Positions 1-8,420 of a stretch of 64,000 bases of DNA are shown here, piece by piece. The first letter of the stretch is position 1. Each line of letters starts with the position of its first letter. A program made the translations under genes and the position numbers. A model generated the notes under the pieces. It made no database searches. It had not been told where the DNA came from and saw only the letters and a program-made list of their open reading frames with translations. Source of the DNA: Bradyrhizobium guangzhouense (GTDB lineage Bacteria > Pseudomonadota > Alphaproteobacteria > Rhizobiales > Xanthobacteraceae). The stretch lies in assembly GCF_004114955.1 (NCBI RefSeq), contig NZ_CP030053.1, forward strand, positions 2,108,001-2,172,000, written 5' to 3'.

Positions 1-533
1 TCTCCTTCGCCGGCCTGATCTTCGGCTGGTTCTTCCATTCCGAGTACGGCGTCGTCAATGATGTGCTCAACCGGATCGGCCTGCCCAGCGTGATCTGGTT
101 CAATTCGCCGCGGCTCGCCTTCGCAGCGATCTGCCTTGCCATCATCTGGAAGGCCTCGTCCTTCATGGCGATGATCATTCTCGCGGGCCTGCAGACCATT
201 CCGCGTTCGCTCTACGAGGCCGCGGACGTCGATGGCGCCGGGCGCGTGCGGCAGTTCTTGGAGATCACGCTGCCGCTGCTGAAGCCCACGATCGTGGTCG
301 CGCTGATCTTCCGCACCATCACCGCGCTGCAGACTTTCGACATTCCCTACATGATGACCGGCGGAGGGCCGGGCACCGAAACCACCACGCTGGCCATGTA
401 CATTCACCAGAACACCGTGTCGTTCCTCGACCTCGGCTACGGATCGGCGCTCGCGGTGGTGATGTTCGGCCTGTCGATGCTGGTCACCGCGCTTTACCTG
501 CGCATGATCCGCGGCAATGAGGCTGCGTCATGA
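1..533 (+). CDS. Sugar ABC transporter permease, MalF/UgpA type (5' end outside window)
   Basis: This is an inner-membrane permease subunit of a carbohydrate ABC importer (binding-protein-dependent transport family 1). The frame is open to the left edge of the window (first full codon at base 3), so only about the last 176 residues are visible; a GTG at 63 is internal. The cytoplasmic EAA loop that contacts the ATPase is clear (IPRSLYEAADVDGAG, followed by a PLLKP turn), with hydrophobic segments on both sides. The stop overlaps the next permease start by four bases (ATGA), so the two form a translationally coupled heterodimer. The sulfoquinovosidase that follows suggests this is the SmoG-like half of a sulfoquinovose or sulfoquinovosyl-glycerol importer. 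That substrate is inferred from context only, and another sugar is possible. Confidence 0.9.
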   Translation, partial: SFAGLIFGWFFHSEYGVVNDVLNRIGLPSVIWFNSPRLAFAAICLAIIWKASSFMAMIILAGLQTIPRSLYEAADVDGAGRVRQFLEITLPLLKPTIVVALIFRTITALQTFDIPYMMTGGGPGTETTTLAMYIHQNTVSFLDLGYGSALAVVMFGLSMLVTALYLRMIRGNEAAS

Positions 534-1384
534 GCACGGCTGTCGCCTCCACGTTCGACCAGGCTCTGTCGGGCAAGCCGCTGCGGGCCATCGCCGCGTT
601 CATTCTCATCGTCAACGGCCTGTTCCCGGCCTTGTGGATCCTGTTGACCTCATTCAAGACCGAGGCGGAGCTGACGCAAAAGCCGATCACCTGGCTGCCG
701 CACGCAGCGACGCTGCGGAATTACATCCAGGCGTTCTCAGATCAGCCGCTGCTCACCTTCCTGTTCAACAGCTTCATGGTCGCGTTGCTCTCGACCGCGC
801 TCACGCTGCTGGTCTCGGTGCTCGCGGCCTATGCGCTCGCGCGCCTGAACTTGCGGTTCAGGGGACTGATCATGTCCGTGATCATCGCAGTTTCGACCTT
901 TCCGCTGGTGACGCTGCTGGTGCCGCTGTTCGAAACCATGCGCGCGCTCAACCTCCTCAACTCGTGGACCGCGCTGGTCCTGCCCTACACCGTGCTGAGC
1001 CTGCCCGTGTGCACGTTGGTGCTGACGTCCTTCTTCGAAGGCATTCCGCGCGATCTGGAGAATGCCGCCATGATCGACGGTTGCACCCGGTTTGGCGCGC
1101 TGTTCAGGGTGGTCGTGCCGCTGTCGGCGCCCGGCGTCTTCACCGCCGGTATCCTCGCCTTCGTCAATGCCTGGGACGAATTCCTGCTGGCCTTGTCGTT
1201 CAACTCCAATCCGGGATTGCGGACGCTGCCGGTCGGAATCCAGCTTTATCAGGGCGAGTTCGCATTTCCCTGGCCGGTGATCTCGGCCGCGCTCGTCGTC
1301 GGCATCGTGCCCGTCGCGATCCTGATCGTGATCTTCCAGGAGCGCGTCGTCTCGGGATTGACCACAGGCGGCGTCAAGGGCTGA
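530..1384 (+). CDS. Sugar ABC transporter permease, MalG/UgpE type
   Basis: This 284-residue permease is the second membrane half of the importer. It has about six hydrophobic segments, starting near residue 20. The EAA loop lies near residue 180 (IPRDLENAAMIDGCTRFGA, followed by PLSAPG), in the position expected for MalG-like proteins. The ATG overlaps the TGA of the upstream permease, which fixes the start. The glycosidase begins 50 bases downstream on the same strand, so the three genes are very likely one transcript. By position it would be the SmoH-like subunit of a sulfoquinovose transporter. The ATPase and binding protein are not in the window and presumably lie to the left. Confidence 0.92.
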   Translation: MSTAVASTFDQALSGKPLRAIAAFILIVNGLFPALWILLTSFKTEAELTQKPITWLPHAATLRNYIQAFSDQPLLTFLFNSFMVALLSTALTLLVSVLAAYALARLNLRFRGLIMSVIIAVSTFPLVTLLVPLFETMRALNLLNSWTALVLPYTVLSLPVCTLVLTSFFEGIPRDLENAAMIDGCTRFGALFRVVVPLSAPGVFTAGILAFVNAWDEFLLALSFNSNPGLRTLPVGIQLYQGEFAFPWPVISAALVVGIVPVAILIVIFQERVVSGLTTGGVKG

Positions 1385-1385
1385 C

Positions 1386-1422
1386 GGAAAGGCCAAGGAA
1401 GGGTCAGGGAAAGGCCAAGGAA
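1386..1422 (+). repeat. 15-bp direct repeat before the GH31 gene
   Basis: The bases GGAAAGGCCAAGGAA occur at 1386-1400 and again at 1408-1422, a 22-base period filling almost all of the 50-base gap between the permease and the glycosidase. The second copy runs into the AAGAGGA ribosome-binding site of the glycosidase. It may be a local duplication that spaces the two cistrons. Confidence 0.6.
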
Positions 1423-1434
1423 AGATCAAGAGGA

Positions 1435-3432
1435 ATGGACCTGAAACTCGACACGACCCCGTCCGGCTTTGCGCTCTCCATCGCGGGCCGCCGGATACTT
1501 GCCCACAGCGCCGCGGCGCCATGTTTTTTCGTCGGCCGGGGCAACGACAGCATCGAAATGCACCGCGGCCGCTTCACCATCGAGGATCGCCTGGCCGAAC
1601 GCTGCCCGCTCGCGTATGCCGAGATCGACGGCGCCTCGATCATGCTGTCCGCGGCCAAGGGGCAGCGTCCGCGCCTCGCCGTGACGCTTGAGGGCCATGC
1701 ATTGAAGCTGCGGTCGCTCGATCCCTCCGTGAACCGGTTTTGGCTGCGCGTCGTGGCCGACCGTGACGAGCATGTCTGGGGCGGCGGCGAGCAATTCTCC
1801 TATTTCGATCTGCGCGGACGGCGGTTTCCGTTGTGGAGTTCGGAGCCGGGCGTCGGGCGCGACAAGACCACCGAGATCACCTTCAAGGCCGACGTCGCGG
1901 GCCAAGCCGGCGGCGACTACTATCACACCAACTATCCGCAACCGACCTACGTCTCCTCGGCGCGCTATGCTCTTCATGTCGAGACGTCAGCCTATAGCGT
2001 GTTTGACTTTCGCGAGGATGAGTTTCACGAGATCGAGGCCTGGTCCGTTCCTGAAAGCATCGAGCTGTTCGCCGCGCCGTCGTTCGTTGCGCTGGTGGAG
2101 ACGTTGTCGGCGCGATTCGGCCGCCAGCCTCCGCTTCCGGAGTGGATTTACAACGGCGCGATCGTCGGCCTCAAGGATGGCGCGAACTCGTTCGCTCGCC
2201 TTGCGGCAATGCGCGCGGCCGGCGTCAAGGTTTCCGGACTCTGGTGCGAGGATTGGGTCGGGATTCGGCCGACGGCGTTTGGCGCACGGCTGTTCTGGGA
2301 CTGGAAGGCCAACGAGACGCGTTATCCTGGCCTTCGGCAGCGCATCGCCGAATTGAACGACCAGGGCATCCGATTTCTCGGTTACGTGAACCCGTATCTC
2401 TGCAACGACGGCGTCCTGTTCGAGGAGGCCCAGAATGCCGGTTACTTCGTGAGGGATGCCTCGGGACGAACGGCCCTGATCGATTTCGGTGAGTTCCACT
2501 GCGGCACCGTCGATTTCACCAATCCGGACGCCGCGGCCTGGTTCTCCGAGCAAATCATCGGCAAGAACATGCTCGATTATGGCCTGTCCGGCTGGATGGC
2601 CGATTTCGGCGAGTATCTGCCGGTCGAGGTGCGTCTCGCCAGCGGCCTCGATGCAAGGCTCGCGCACAACCTTTGGCCCGTGCTGTGGGCCGAGGTGAAC
2701 GCGAAGGCTGTATCGAGCCGTGGGCGCACCGGCGAAGCCGTGTTCTTCATGCGGTCCGGCTTCACGGGCGTGCAGAAGTTCTGCCCGTGGCTCTGGGCCG
2801 GCGATCAATCGGTCGACTTTTCCAGGCATGACGGGCTGGTCACGGTGATCTGCGCCGCCCTGTCGTCGGGATTGCTCGGCAACGCGTATCACCACTCCGA
2901 CATCGGCGGCTACACCAGCCTGTTCGGCAATCTGCGTACGCCCGAGTTGTTGATGCGCTGGAGCGAGATGGCGGCCTTCACGCCTGTCATGCGCAGCCAC
3001 GAAGGCAACAGGCCTCGTGACAATCTGCAACTCGATGGAGATCCCGCGGTTCTCGCGCATTTCGCCAGGATGACGGCGATCTACGTTCACCTCTCGCCTT
3101 ATCTGCGGACGTTGTCGCTGGAGGCTGCGCGCCGGGGCCTTCCGGTCCAACGCCCGCTGTTTCTTCATCACGAGGACGACCGGCGAACCTACGACATTCA
3201 GGATTGCTATCTCTATGGTCGCGACCTGCTCGTCGCGCCCGTCTGGCAGGCAGGCCAGGATGAGCGGGGCCTCTACCTCCCGGCAGGGATCGATTGGATT
3301 CATGTCTGGACCGGACAATCATTTGCCGGCGGACAGGAGATATCGGTCGCCGCCCCGTTGGGGCGGCCGCCCGCGTTCTATCGGGTGGATAGCGAATTCG
3401 ACGCGCTCTTTGCGGGATTGCGGGAGCTGTAG
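1435..3432 (+). CDS. smoI: GH31 sulfoquinovosidase (SmoI/YihQ type)
   Basis: This is a 665-residue family GH31 glycosidase predicted to release sulfoquinovose from sulfoquinovosyl glycerides, the breakdown products of plant sulfolipid. The ATG at 1435 follows AAGAGGA; the frame is open further upstream but there runs over the permease gene. The GEQFSYFDLRGRRFPLW block (from residue 118) and WMADFGEYLP (387-396) are typical of sulfoquinovosidases. D390 is the predicted nucleophile and D457, in WAGDQ, the predicted acid/base. The sulfonate-binding set called KERWY, known from the Agrobacterium enzyme, is complete: K247, E272, R285, W288 and Y493. No signal peptide is seen, so it should act in the cytoplasm after uptake, which fits the adjacent permeases. 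An ordinary alpha-glucosidase is unlikely given these residues. Confidence 0.88.
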   Translation: MDLKLDTTPSGFALSIAGRRILAHSAAAPCFFVGRGNDSIEMHRGRFTIEDRLAERCPLAYAEIDGASIMLSAAKGQRPRLAVTLEGHALKLRSLDPSVNRFWLRVVADRDEHVWGGGEQFSYFDLRGRRFPLWSSEPGVGRDKTTEITFKADVAGQAGGDYYHTNYPQPTYVSSARYALHVETSAYSVFDFREDEFHEIEAWSVPESIELFAAPSFVALVETLSARFGRQPPLPEWIYNGAIVGLKDGANSFARLAAMRAAGVKVSGLWCEDWVGIRPTAFGARLFWDWKANETRYPGLRQRIAELNDQGIRFLGYVNPYLCNDGVLFEEAQNAGYFVRDASGRTALIDFGEFHCGTVDFTNPDAAAWFSEQIIGKNMLDYGLSGWMADFGEYLPVEVRLASGLDARLAHNLWPVLWAEVNAKAVSSRGRTGEAVFFMRSGFTGVQKFCPWLWAGDQSVDFSRHDGLVTVICAALSSGLLGNAYHHSDIGGYTSLFGNLRTPELLMRWSEMAAFTPVMRSHEGNRPRDNLQLDGDPAVLAHFARMTAIYVHLSPYLRTLSLEAARRGLPVQRPLFLHHEDDRRTYDIQDCYLYGRDLLVAPVWQAGQDERGLYLPAGIDWIHVWTGQSFAGGQEISVAAPLGRPPAFYRVDSEFDALFAGLREL

Positions 3433-3499
3433 GGCTGGCTGAGCTCGACCGGATCTCGTGATTTGCAAAGGCTTCGAGGGCACTTCGACAGGTCGGTGC

Positions 3500-3901
3500 C
3501 TAAGCGGCGGGATGGTCTTCTCGACCTGAGGCGAGCTCATCGCCGCGGTCCGACTGCCACGGCCAGCGACCTTCGATTTCAAGGGTCAGGGTCCAGCCCA
3601 GGAACGTGCGAACCAGAACCAGGCCGGCAAGTAGGCCGAGGCTCACGAAGGTCAGTTCGATCGCGATCGTCTTCACGATATCTGCGGCAACCAGCACCTC
3701 GAGGCCAAGCAACAGCGATCGCCCGATGCTGATCTTGTAATTGTCGTAGCGAGACGCGACGTTCCGTCCAAGAACGTACCGGATCGACCAGACGATCCCC
3801 AGGACGATGACGAAGACGCCATAGATCTCGATGCTGACGCCAACCAGGTGAATCCAGTGGCTGGCGGCCGTCTCGATCGACTGGGAGGGATCGGCGATCA
3901 T
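3500..3901 (-). CDS. DUF1622 family membrane protein
   Basis: This 133-residue protein has about three hydrophobic segments, roughly residues 18-40, 63-85 and 85-108. It matches what I know of DUF1622: the charged block YDNYKISIGRSLLLGLE followed by a membrane stretch ending in TLEIEGRWPW. Its function is not known. It is transcribed away from the DUF2254 gene. The FixK-like box at 3996-4009 lies between the two, with its centre about 100 bases from this start, so it could control both. The C-terminal tail after WPW is polar and variable. Confidence 0.8.
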   Translation of the reverse strand: MIADPSQSIETAASHWIHLVGVSIEIYGVFVIVLGIVWSIRYVLGRNVASRYDNYKISIGRSLLLGLEVLVAADIVKTIAIELTFVSLGLLAGLVLVRTFLGWTLTLEIEGRWPWQSDRGDELASGREDHPAA

Positions 3902-3995
3902 CTTCCTGGTTTCGTTGCGTGCGCGGGTCCGACGCCATGGATGCCGGGAGCATCCCGGGTGAGGTCACATCAGCTCACGATCGCATGGACGCGCC

Positions 3996-4009
3996 TTGAT
4001 CAAGATCAA
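3996..4009. promoter_or_regulatory. FNR/FixK-type box
   Basis: The sequence TTGATCAAGATCAA fits TTGA-N6-TCAA exactly. It lies between the divergent DUF1622 (3901) and DUF2254 (4071) genes. If the activator binds 41.5 bases upstream of the start, as in class II FNR promoters, transcription to the right would begin near 4044, a sensible leader length for the ATG at 4071. Confidence 0.8.
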
Positions 4010-4070
4010 CGAAACAGCGGCTCGTCGCGAAGATGCTGGTGTCCATCGATGATATCAAAAAGGCAGTGGC

Positions 4071-5363
4071 ATGCAGCTCTGGCTGATACCCACGCTCTAC
4101 GCCGCTGCAAGTGTCGCGGCGGGCTTTCTGGTGCCGCGCCTGGAATCCAAATTCCTGGCCGTCAGTCTCAATCTGTCGACGTCTTCGGCCCAGGCTTACC
4201 TGTCGGCAGTTGCCTCGGGCATGATGGCGCTGACCGGCATCGTGTTCTCGATCGCCTTCGTGCTCGTTCAGTTCAATGCCGTCGTCTATTCACCTCGGCT
4301 CGTCGTCTGGTTTGCGCGCGACCGTCTCTTGTTCCATTCCCTCGGCATGTTCGTCGCGACCTTCATGTATAGCCTTGCGACGCTGGCGTGGGTCGATCGT
4401 CCGGGTGCTCAAGGCGTACCTTTTCTGTCTGCGGCGATCGTTGCGGCCATGCTGGTCGCCAGCGTCTTGATGCTTGCGCAGCTCGTCCAGCGTTTGAACA
4501 ATCTTCAGATCATGCGGGTGCTGCAGGCGCTGGGGGATACGGGCCGGCAGGTCATCAGCAGCACCTATCAGTCCAGCCCGTGGCAGGCCCCGGGCAAAGC
4601 GGCGCGAGCGCAAGAGCAGTTGTGTTCGGCCAGGCTGACCGTCAAATATGTCGGCAATCCGCAGTCGGTGACATCGATCGATATCGACAGGTTGGTCGGC
4701 CATGCCCGGAGAATGAACGGGCTCATCATGATGGAATGCGGCGTCGGCGACACGCTGCTCGAAGATAGTGTGATCTTGCACGCTCAATGTGCGACGACCT
4801 TCGTACCCGAGGAGGAGTTGAGCGCATGCGTACATCTCGACGAGCAGCGAACGTTCGAGCAGGATCCGAAATATGCAATTCGGCTGCTCGTCGACGTCGC
4901 GATCAAGGCGCTGTCTCCAGCCATCAACGATCCAACGACCGCCGTCCAGGCCATCGACCAGATCGAGGACCTGCTGCGGCGGCTGGCCAAATGCGACCTG
5001 GAAGCGTGCCGCGCCTTCGACGAGGACGGCGTTCTGAGGGTGGTTCATCGTATGCCGACCTGGGAGGATTATCTTGGGTTGGCTTTCGATGAAATCCGGC
5101 AGTTCGGGTCGACGTCCATCCAGGTGATGCGCCGGCTCCGCGCCGCGCTCGCCGGCCTCGCCGAGTGCGTCGGCGAGGGGCGCGCGGAACTCGTTCACGC
5201 CTACCTCAATCATCTCGATTATGGAATCGAGCGCTCGAGCTTCGATCCGCAGGACCGCGCCGCGGCTCGTATCGAGGACAGGCAGGGCCTTGGCTTGTCG
5301 CACCACGTGGAAGCAGGGGTGGCCAGTCCGGCCGCGGACGGGAAGGGGCGGCCGGTGTCGTGA
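4071..5363 (+). CDS. DUF2254 family membrane protein
   Basis: This is a 430-residue inner-membrane protein of the DUF2254 family, whose function is not established. The N-terminal half holds about four membrane segments (roughly residues 3-22, 45-70, 85-105 and 118-138). A soluble C-terminal half of about 290 residues follows, including the conserved stretch AIKALSPAINDPTTAVQAIDQI near residue 275. The FixK-like box centred 68 bases upstream suggests induction at low oxygen. The stop overlaps the GTG start of the next gene by four bases, so the two are probably made together. Confidence 0.85.
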   Translation: MQLWLIPTLYAAASVAAGFLVPRLESKFLAVSLNLSTSSAQAYLSAVASGMMALTGIVFSIAFVLVQFNAVVYSPRLVVWFARDRLLFHSLGMFVATFMYSLATLAWVDRPGAQGVPFLSAAIVAAMLVASVLMLAQLVQRLNNLQIMRVLQALGDTGRQVISSTYQSSPWQAPGKAARAQEQLCSARLTVKYVGNPQSVTSIDIDRLVGHARRMNGLIMMECGVGDTLLEDSVILHAQCATTFVPEEELSACVHLDEQRTFEQDPKYAIRLLVDVAIKALSPAINDPTTAVQAIDQIEDLLRRLAKCDLEACRAFDEDGVLRVVHRMPTWEDYLGLAFDEIRQFGSTSIQVMRRLRAALAGLAECVGEGRAELVHAYLNHLDYGIERSSFDPQDRAAARIEDRQGLGLSHHVEAGVASPAADGKGRPVS

Positions 5364-6025
5364 TCACGCAAGCGACTGGATTGACGCGAGCCAGGTTGCG
5401 GGCCCCACGCGTTGCGGCCGCGGCCGGTGTCCTGTTCTCAGTGCTGCTTCTCGCAGTATTCTGGTTGATGCGGCGATCCGTGCCGGCCGACCCGCTCGAG
5501 CCGGGCGCATGGCTGCATGGAGGCACCAGCAATGTCGCTTTGGCCTTGAACCTCGTGCCCTTCGCGGGTGTGGCCTTCCTGTGGTTTGTCGGCTTTTTGC
5601 GTGACCAGCTCGGCGCGCGCGAGGACCGGTTCTTTGCAACGATCTTTTTCGGCAGCGCTGTCCTGCTGCTCGCGATGCTGTTCGCCGCCGCCGCCGTCAT
5701 CGGCGCGGTCATTCTGGCCTTCCATGCCGCGCCGAACGTGCTGATCAACTCCGCGACCTTTCATTTCGGCCGCGGCCTTGCCTACGGAATGGTCAACATC
5801 TATCTCGTCAAGACCGCCTCCGTGTTCATGATCACGACGTCGACGATTGCCCTCTACACGGGGCTCACGCCGCGTTGGCTTGCCTATGGCGGTTACGCCG
5901 TTGCCGCCACCCTTCTCATCGGAAGCTACTTCATCGACTGGAGCCTCGTCGTCTTTCCGTTCTGGGTGCTTCTCGTCAGCATCAACATCTGGCTCAAGAA
6001 AGACGAGCCCGAGGCGCGACCGTAA
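5360..6025 (+). CDS. Unknown membrane protein with five predicted membrane segments
   Basis: I do not recognise this 221-residue protein. I start it at the GTG at 5360, which overlaps the DUF2254 stop (GTGA). A longer frame from 5165 would lie entirely within the DUF2254 gene. Predicted membrane segments fall at about residues 13-33, 55-75, 85-120, 140-160 and 170-210, and the protein ends in a charged tail (LKKDEPEARP). Coupling to a DUF2254 gene behind a FixK-like box suggests a membrane role at low oxygen. Nothing in the sequence points to a substrate or cofactor. Confidence 0.75.
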   Translation: MITQATGLTRARLRAPRVAAAAGVLFSVLLLAVFWLMRRSVPADPLEPGAWLHGGTSNVALALNLVPFAGVAFLWFVGFLRDQLGAREDRFFATIFFGSAVLLLAMLFAAAAVIGAVILAFHAAPNVLINSATFHFGRGLAYGMVNIYLVKTASVFMITTSTIALYTGLTPRWLAYGGYAVAATLLIGSYFIDWSLVVFPFWVLLVSINIWLKKDEPEARP

Positions 6026-6102
6026 AGACGCCAAGCCGGCCTGTATGGGGAGTTGATCCGGCCTGTCATCCGTTCTGGTCCGACCGGCGATCCATCCGAT
6101 CG

Positions 6103-6116
6103 TTGACCTAAGTCAA
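6103..6116. promoter_or_regulatory. FNR/FixK-type box upstream of the DUF3141-pta-ackA-fabI operon
   Basis: TTGACCTAAGTCAA matches TTGA-N6-TCAA. The expected class II start is near 6151, with the -10 hexamer TATGAA at 6141-6146 in the right place. This puts the ATG at 6142 inside the promoter and favours the start at 6172 for the downstream gene. Confidence 0.85.
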
Positions 6117-6171
6117 CGTATCCAGCCGTCTGGGGCTCTCTATGAAAGGGGCGGGCAAGAGAGGTCGGAAC

Positions 6172-8391
6172 ATGGCGATGGAAATATCAAATCTCCCCGG
6201 TGGCCCCATGTCCGGGCTGGTTGCTTCGGCCGTCGAATATATGGTCGACGCAGGGCAGCGCAGTGTGCTGTTCCTTGACATCATGCGTCGGCGCGGCGAC
6301 CAATATCGTGAGCATGTGGCGCAAACGGCGCCACACGTCCTGCAGTATGCCGCCGAATTGATCATTGACGGCCGCCAGCTCGACGACCCCGTCAACTACG
6401 CGCTGGTGCGCATCATTCCGCCGAAGGGCGTCGAGATAAACCTCGAGCGACGGCCGTTCATCGTGGTCGATCCGCGCGCCGGGCACGGCCCGGGCATTGG
6501 CGGGTTCAAAGCCGACAGCGAGATCGGTGTTGCGATGAAAGCGGGCCATCCCTGCTATTTCATCGGCTTTCTGCCGGAGCCGATGCCGGGACAGACGATC
6601 GAGCGCATCGCGCGGGCTGAGGCTCTTTTCATCGAGAAAGTCATCAGCCTGCATCCAAAAGCCGACGGCAAGCCCTGCGTCATCGGCAATTGCCAGGCCG
6701 GCTGGGCCGTCATGATTCTGGCCTCGTTGCGGCCGGAACTGTTCGGGCCGATCATCATTGCCGGCGCGCCGCTGGCCTATTGGGCCGGCGTGCATGGCAA
6801 ATATCCGATGCGCTATTCGGGCGGGCTGCTGGGCGGAAGCTGGCTGACGGCGCTCGCCAGCGATCTCGGCGCAGGCAAGTTCGACGGCGCCTGGCTGGTG
6901 CAGAATTTCGAGAACCAGAATCCGTCGAACACGCTGTGGACCAAGCAGTACAATGTCTATTCGAAGGTCGACACCGAGGCGGACCGTTACCTCGAATTCG
7001 AACGCTGGTGGGGCGGACACGTCAATCTGAACGCAGAAGAGATCCAGTTCATCGTCGACGAGCTGTTCATCGGCAACAATCTGGCCGCCGGCAACATCGA
7101 GATGTCCGACGGCAGCAAGGTCGACCTGCGCAACATCCGATCGCCCATTGTCGTGTTTTGTTCCGAGGGGGACAACGTCACCCCGCCTCAGCAAGCGCTC
7201 GACTGGATCCTCGATTGTTACGCCGATGTCGATGAGATCAGAGCCTACGGACAGACGATCGTCTATACGGTCCACGAGAGTGTCGGCCATCTCGGCATCT
7301 TCGTCTCGGGAGGTGTCGCAAAGAAGGAACACGCCGAGTTTTCGAGCAACATCGATCTGATCGACGTGCTGCCGCCCGGCCTCTATGAAGCCACCTTCGA
7401 GGCCAAGGGCGAAGAGACCGCAAGCTCGGACCTGGTCGTCGGCCAATGGGTCATGCGTTGTGAAGCGCGAACCCTCGACGATATCAGGGCCATGGGAGGC
7501 AACTCGCCCGAGGACGAACGGCGTTTCGCCGCCGCAAAGCGCGCATCCGAGATCAATCTCGCGGCCTACCGGAAGTTCGTCCAGCCGTGGATCAAGAGCG
7601 TCGTGACCCCGCGATTGGCGGAGACGATGCGCACTTTCCACCCGTTGCGGCTGCAATATGAGGCATTCAGCAGCAAGAATCCGCTCATGGCGACGGTCAA
7701 GTCGGCAGCGGAGGAGATCGAGGACAATCGCAAGCCGGTGTCGAAGGATAATCCTTTCCTGGCATTGCAGGAACGGATGTCGAAGCAGATCGTCCGCGCG
7801 CTCGATAGCTGGCGCGACGCGGCGGAAGCGCTGAGCGAAACGATTTTCCTCAACGTCTATGGCTCGCCGGCCGTGCAGGCGGCCCTTGGCGTCGATCCCA
7901 AGTCGGAGCCCTCGCGCCGCCGCGAGATGTCCGCCGAGCACCAGGCGATGCTGGCGGCGCGGATTGCCGAATTGAAATCCAGGATCGGTGAAGGCGGTCC
8001 GCGGGAGGCCGCCATTCGCAGCCTGCTCTACATTGGCTCGGCGCGCGGCATGGTCGACGAACGCAGCATCGAGGCCTTGCGCCGGGTGCGGCGGGATTAC
8101 GGCGGGGCGCGCATGCCGCTCCCCGAGTTCAAGACGCTGGTTCGAGAGCAGTTCTTCATGCTGCTGCTGGATCAGGAGGGTGCGCTCGCAGCCATTCCGC
8201 GGCTGTTGCCAGACGACATCAATCAGCGCCGGACTTTGATTGCAGCCATGCGGGAGGTGCTGTCCGCCAGTGGAGAGATCACGGGAGAGCGCGCAAGCCG
8301 CCTCCAACGGGTGGCCACGCTGCTTGGCGTCGGCACGGAGGAGGGAAGCGTGACCAACGTTGCCCCTTTCGACCAGGCGAAAGCATCGTAG
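6172..8391 (+). CDS. DUF3141 alpha/beta-hydrolase, PHA synthase-like
   Basis: This 739-residue protein belongs to the DUF3141 family, often annotated as polyhydroxyalkanoate synthetase-like. Its first half has an alpha/beta-hydrolase fold. The nucleophile elbow reads GNCQAGW with cysteine at residue 174, like the Cys lipase box of PHA synthases rather than a serine hydrolase. The expected Asp and His come later (CSEGDNVTPP; HESVGHLG). The helical C-terminal half is of unknown role. I use the ATG at 6172, preceded by AGAGGTCGG, because the upstream ATG at 6142 falls in the predicted -10 element. It leads an operon with phosphotransacetylase, acetate kinase and FabI, so an acyl-CoA or hydroxyacyl substrate is likely. 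Polymer synthesis, hydrolysis or acyl transfer cannot be told apart. Confidence 0.85.
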   Translation: MAMEISNLPGGPMSGLVASAVEYMVDAGQRSVLFLDIMRRRGDQYREHVAQTAPHVLQYAAELIIDGRQLDDPVNYALVRIIPPKGVEINLERRPFIVVDPRAGHGPGIGGFKADSEIGVAMKAGHPCYFIGFLPEPMPGQTIERIARAEALFIEKVISLHPKADGKPCVIGNCQAGWAVMILASLRPELFGPIIIAGAPLAYWAGVHGKYPMRYSGGLLGGSWLTALASDLGAGKFDGAWLVQNFENQNPSNTLWTKQYNVYSKVDTEADRYLEFERWWGGHVNLNAEEIQFIVDELFIGNNLAAGNIEMSDGSKVDLRNIRSPIVVFCSEGDNVTPPQQALDWILDCYADVDEIRAYGQTIVYTVHESVGHLGIFVSGGVAKKEHAEFSSNIDLIDVLPPGLYEATFEAKGEETASSDLVVGQWVMRCEARTLDDIRAMGGNSPEDERRFAAAKRASEINLAAYRKFVQPWIKSVVTPRLAETMRTFHPLRLQYEAFSSKNPLMATVKSAAEEIEDNRKPVSKDNPFLALQERMSKQIVRALDSWRDAAEALSETIFLNVYGSPAVQAALGVDPKSEPSRRREMSAEHQAMLAARIAELKSRIGEGGPREAAIRSLLYIGSARGMVDERSIEALRRVRRDYGGARMPLPEFKTLVREQFFMLLLDQEGALAAIPRLLPDDINQRRTLIAAMREVLSASGEITGERASRLQRVATLLGVGTEEGSVTNVAPFDQAKAS

Positions 8392-8420
8392 CGGCCGTCC
8401 AGACCATCGGGAGCAACACC

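Noticed and set aside
517..1434. N-terminal extension of the GH31 frame by about 300 codons
   Set aside because: It runs in the wrong frame through the second permease gene and looks like Ala/Arg-rich noise. Family similarity starts at the ATG at 1435.
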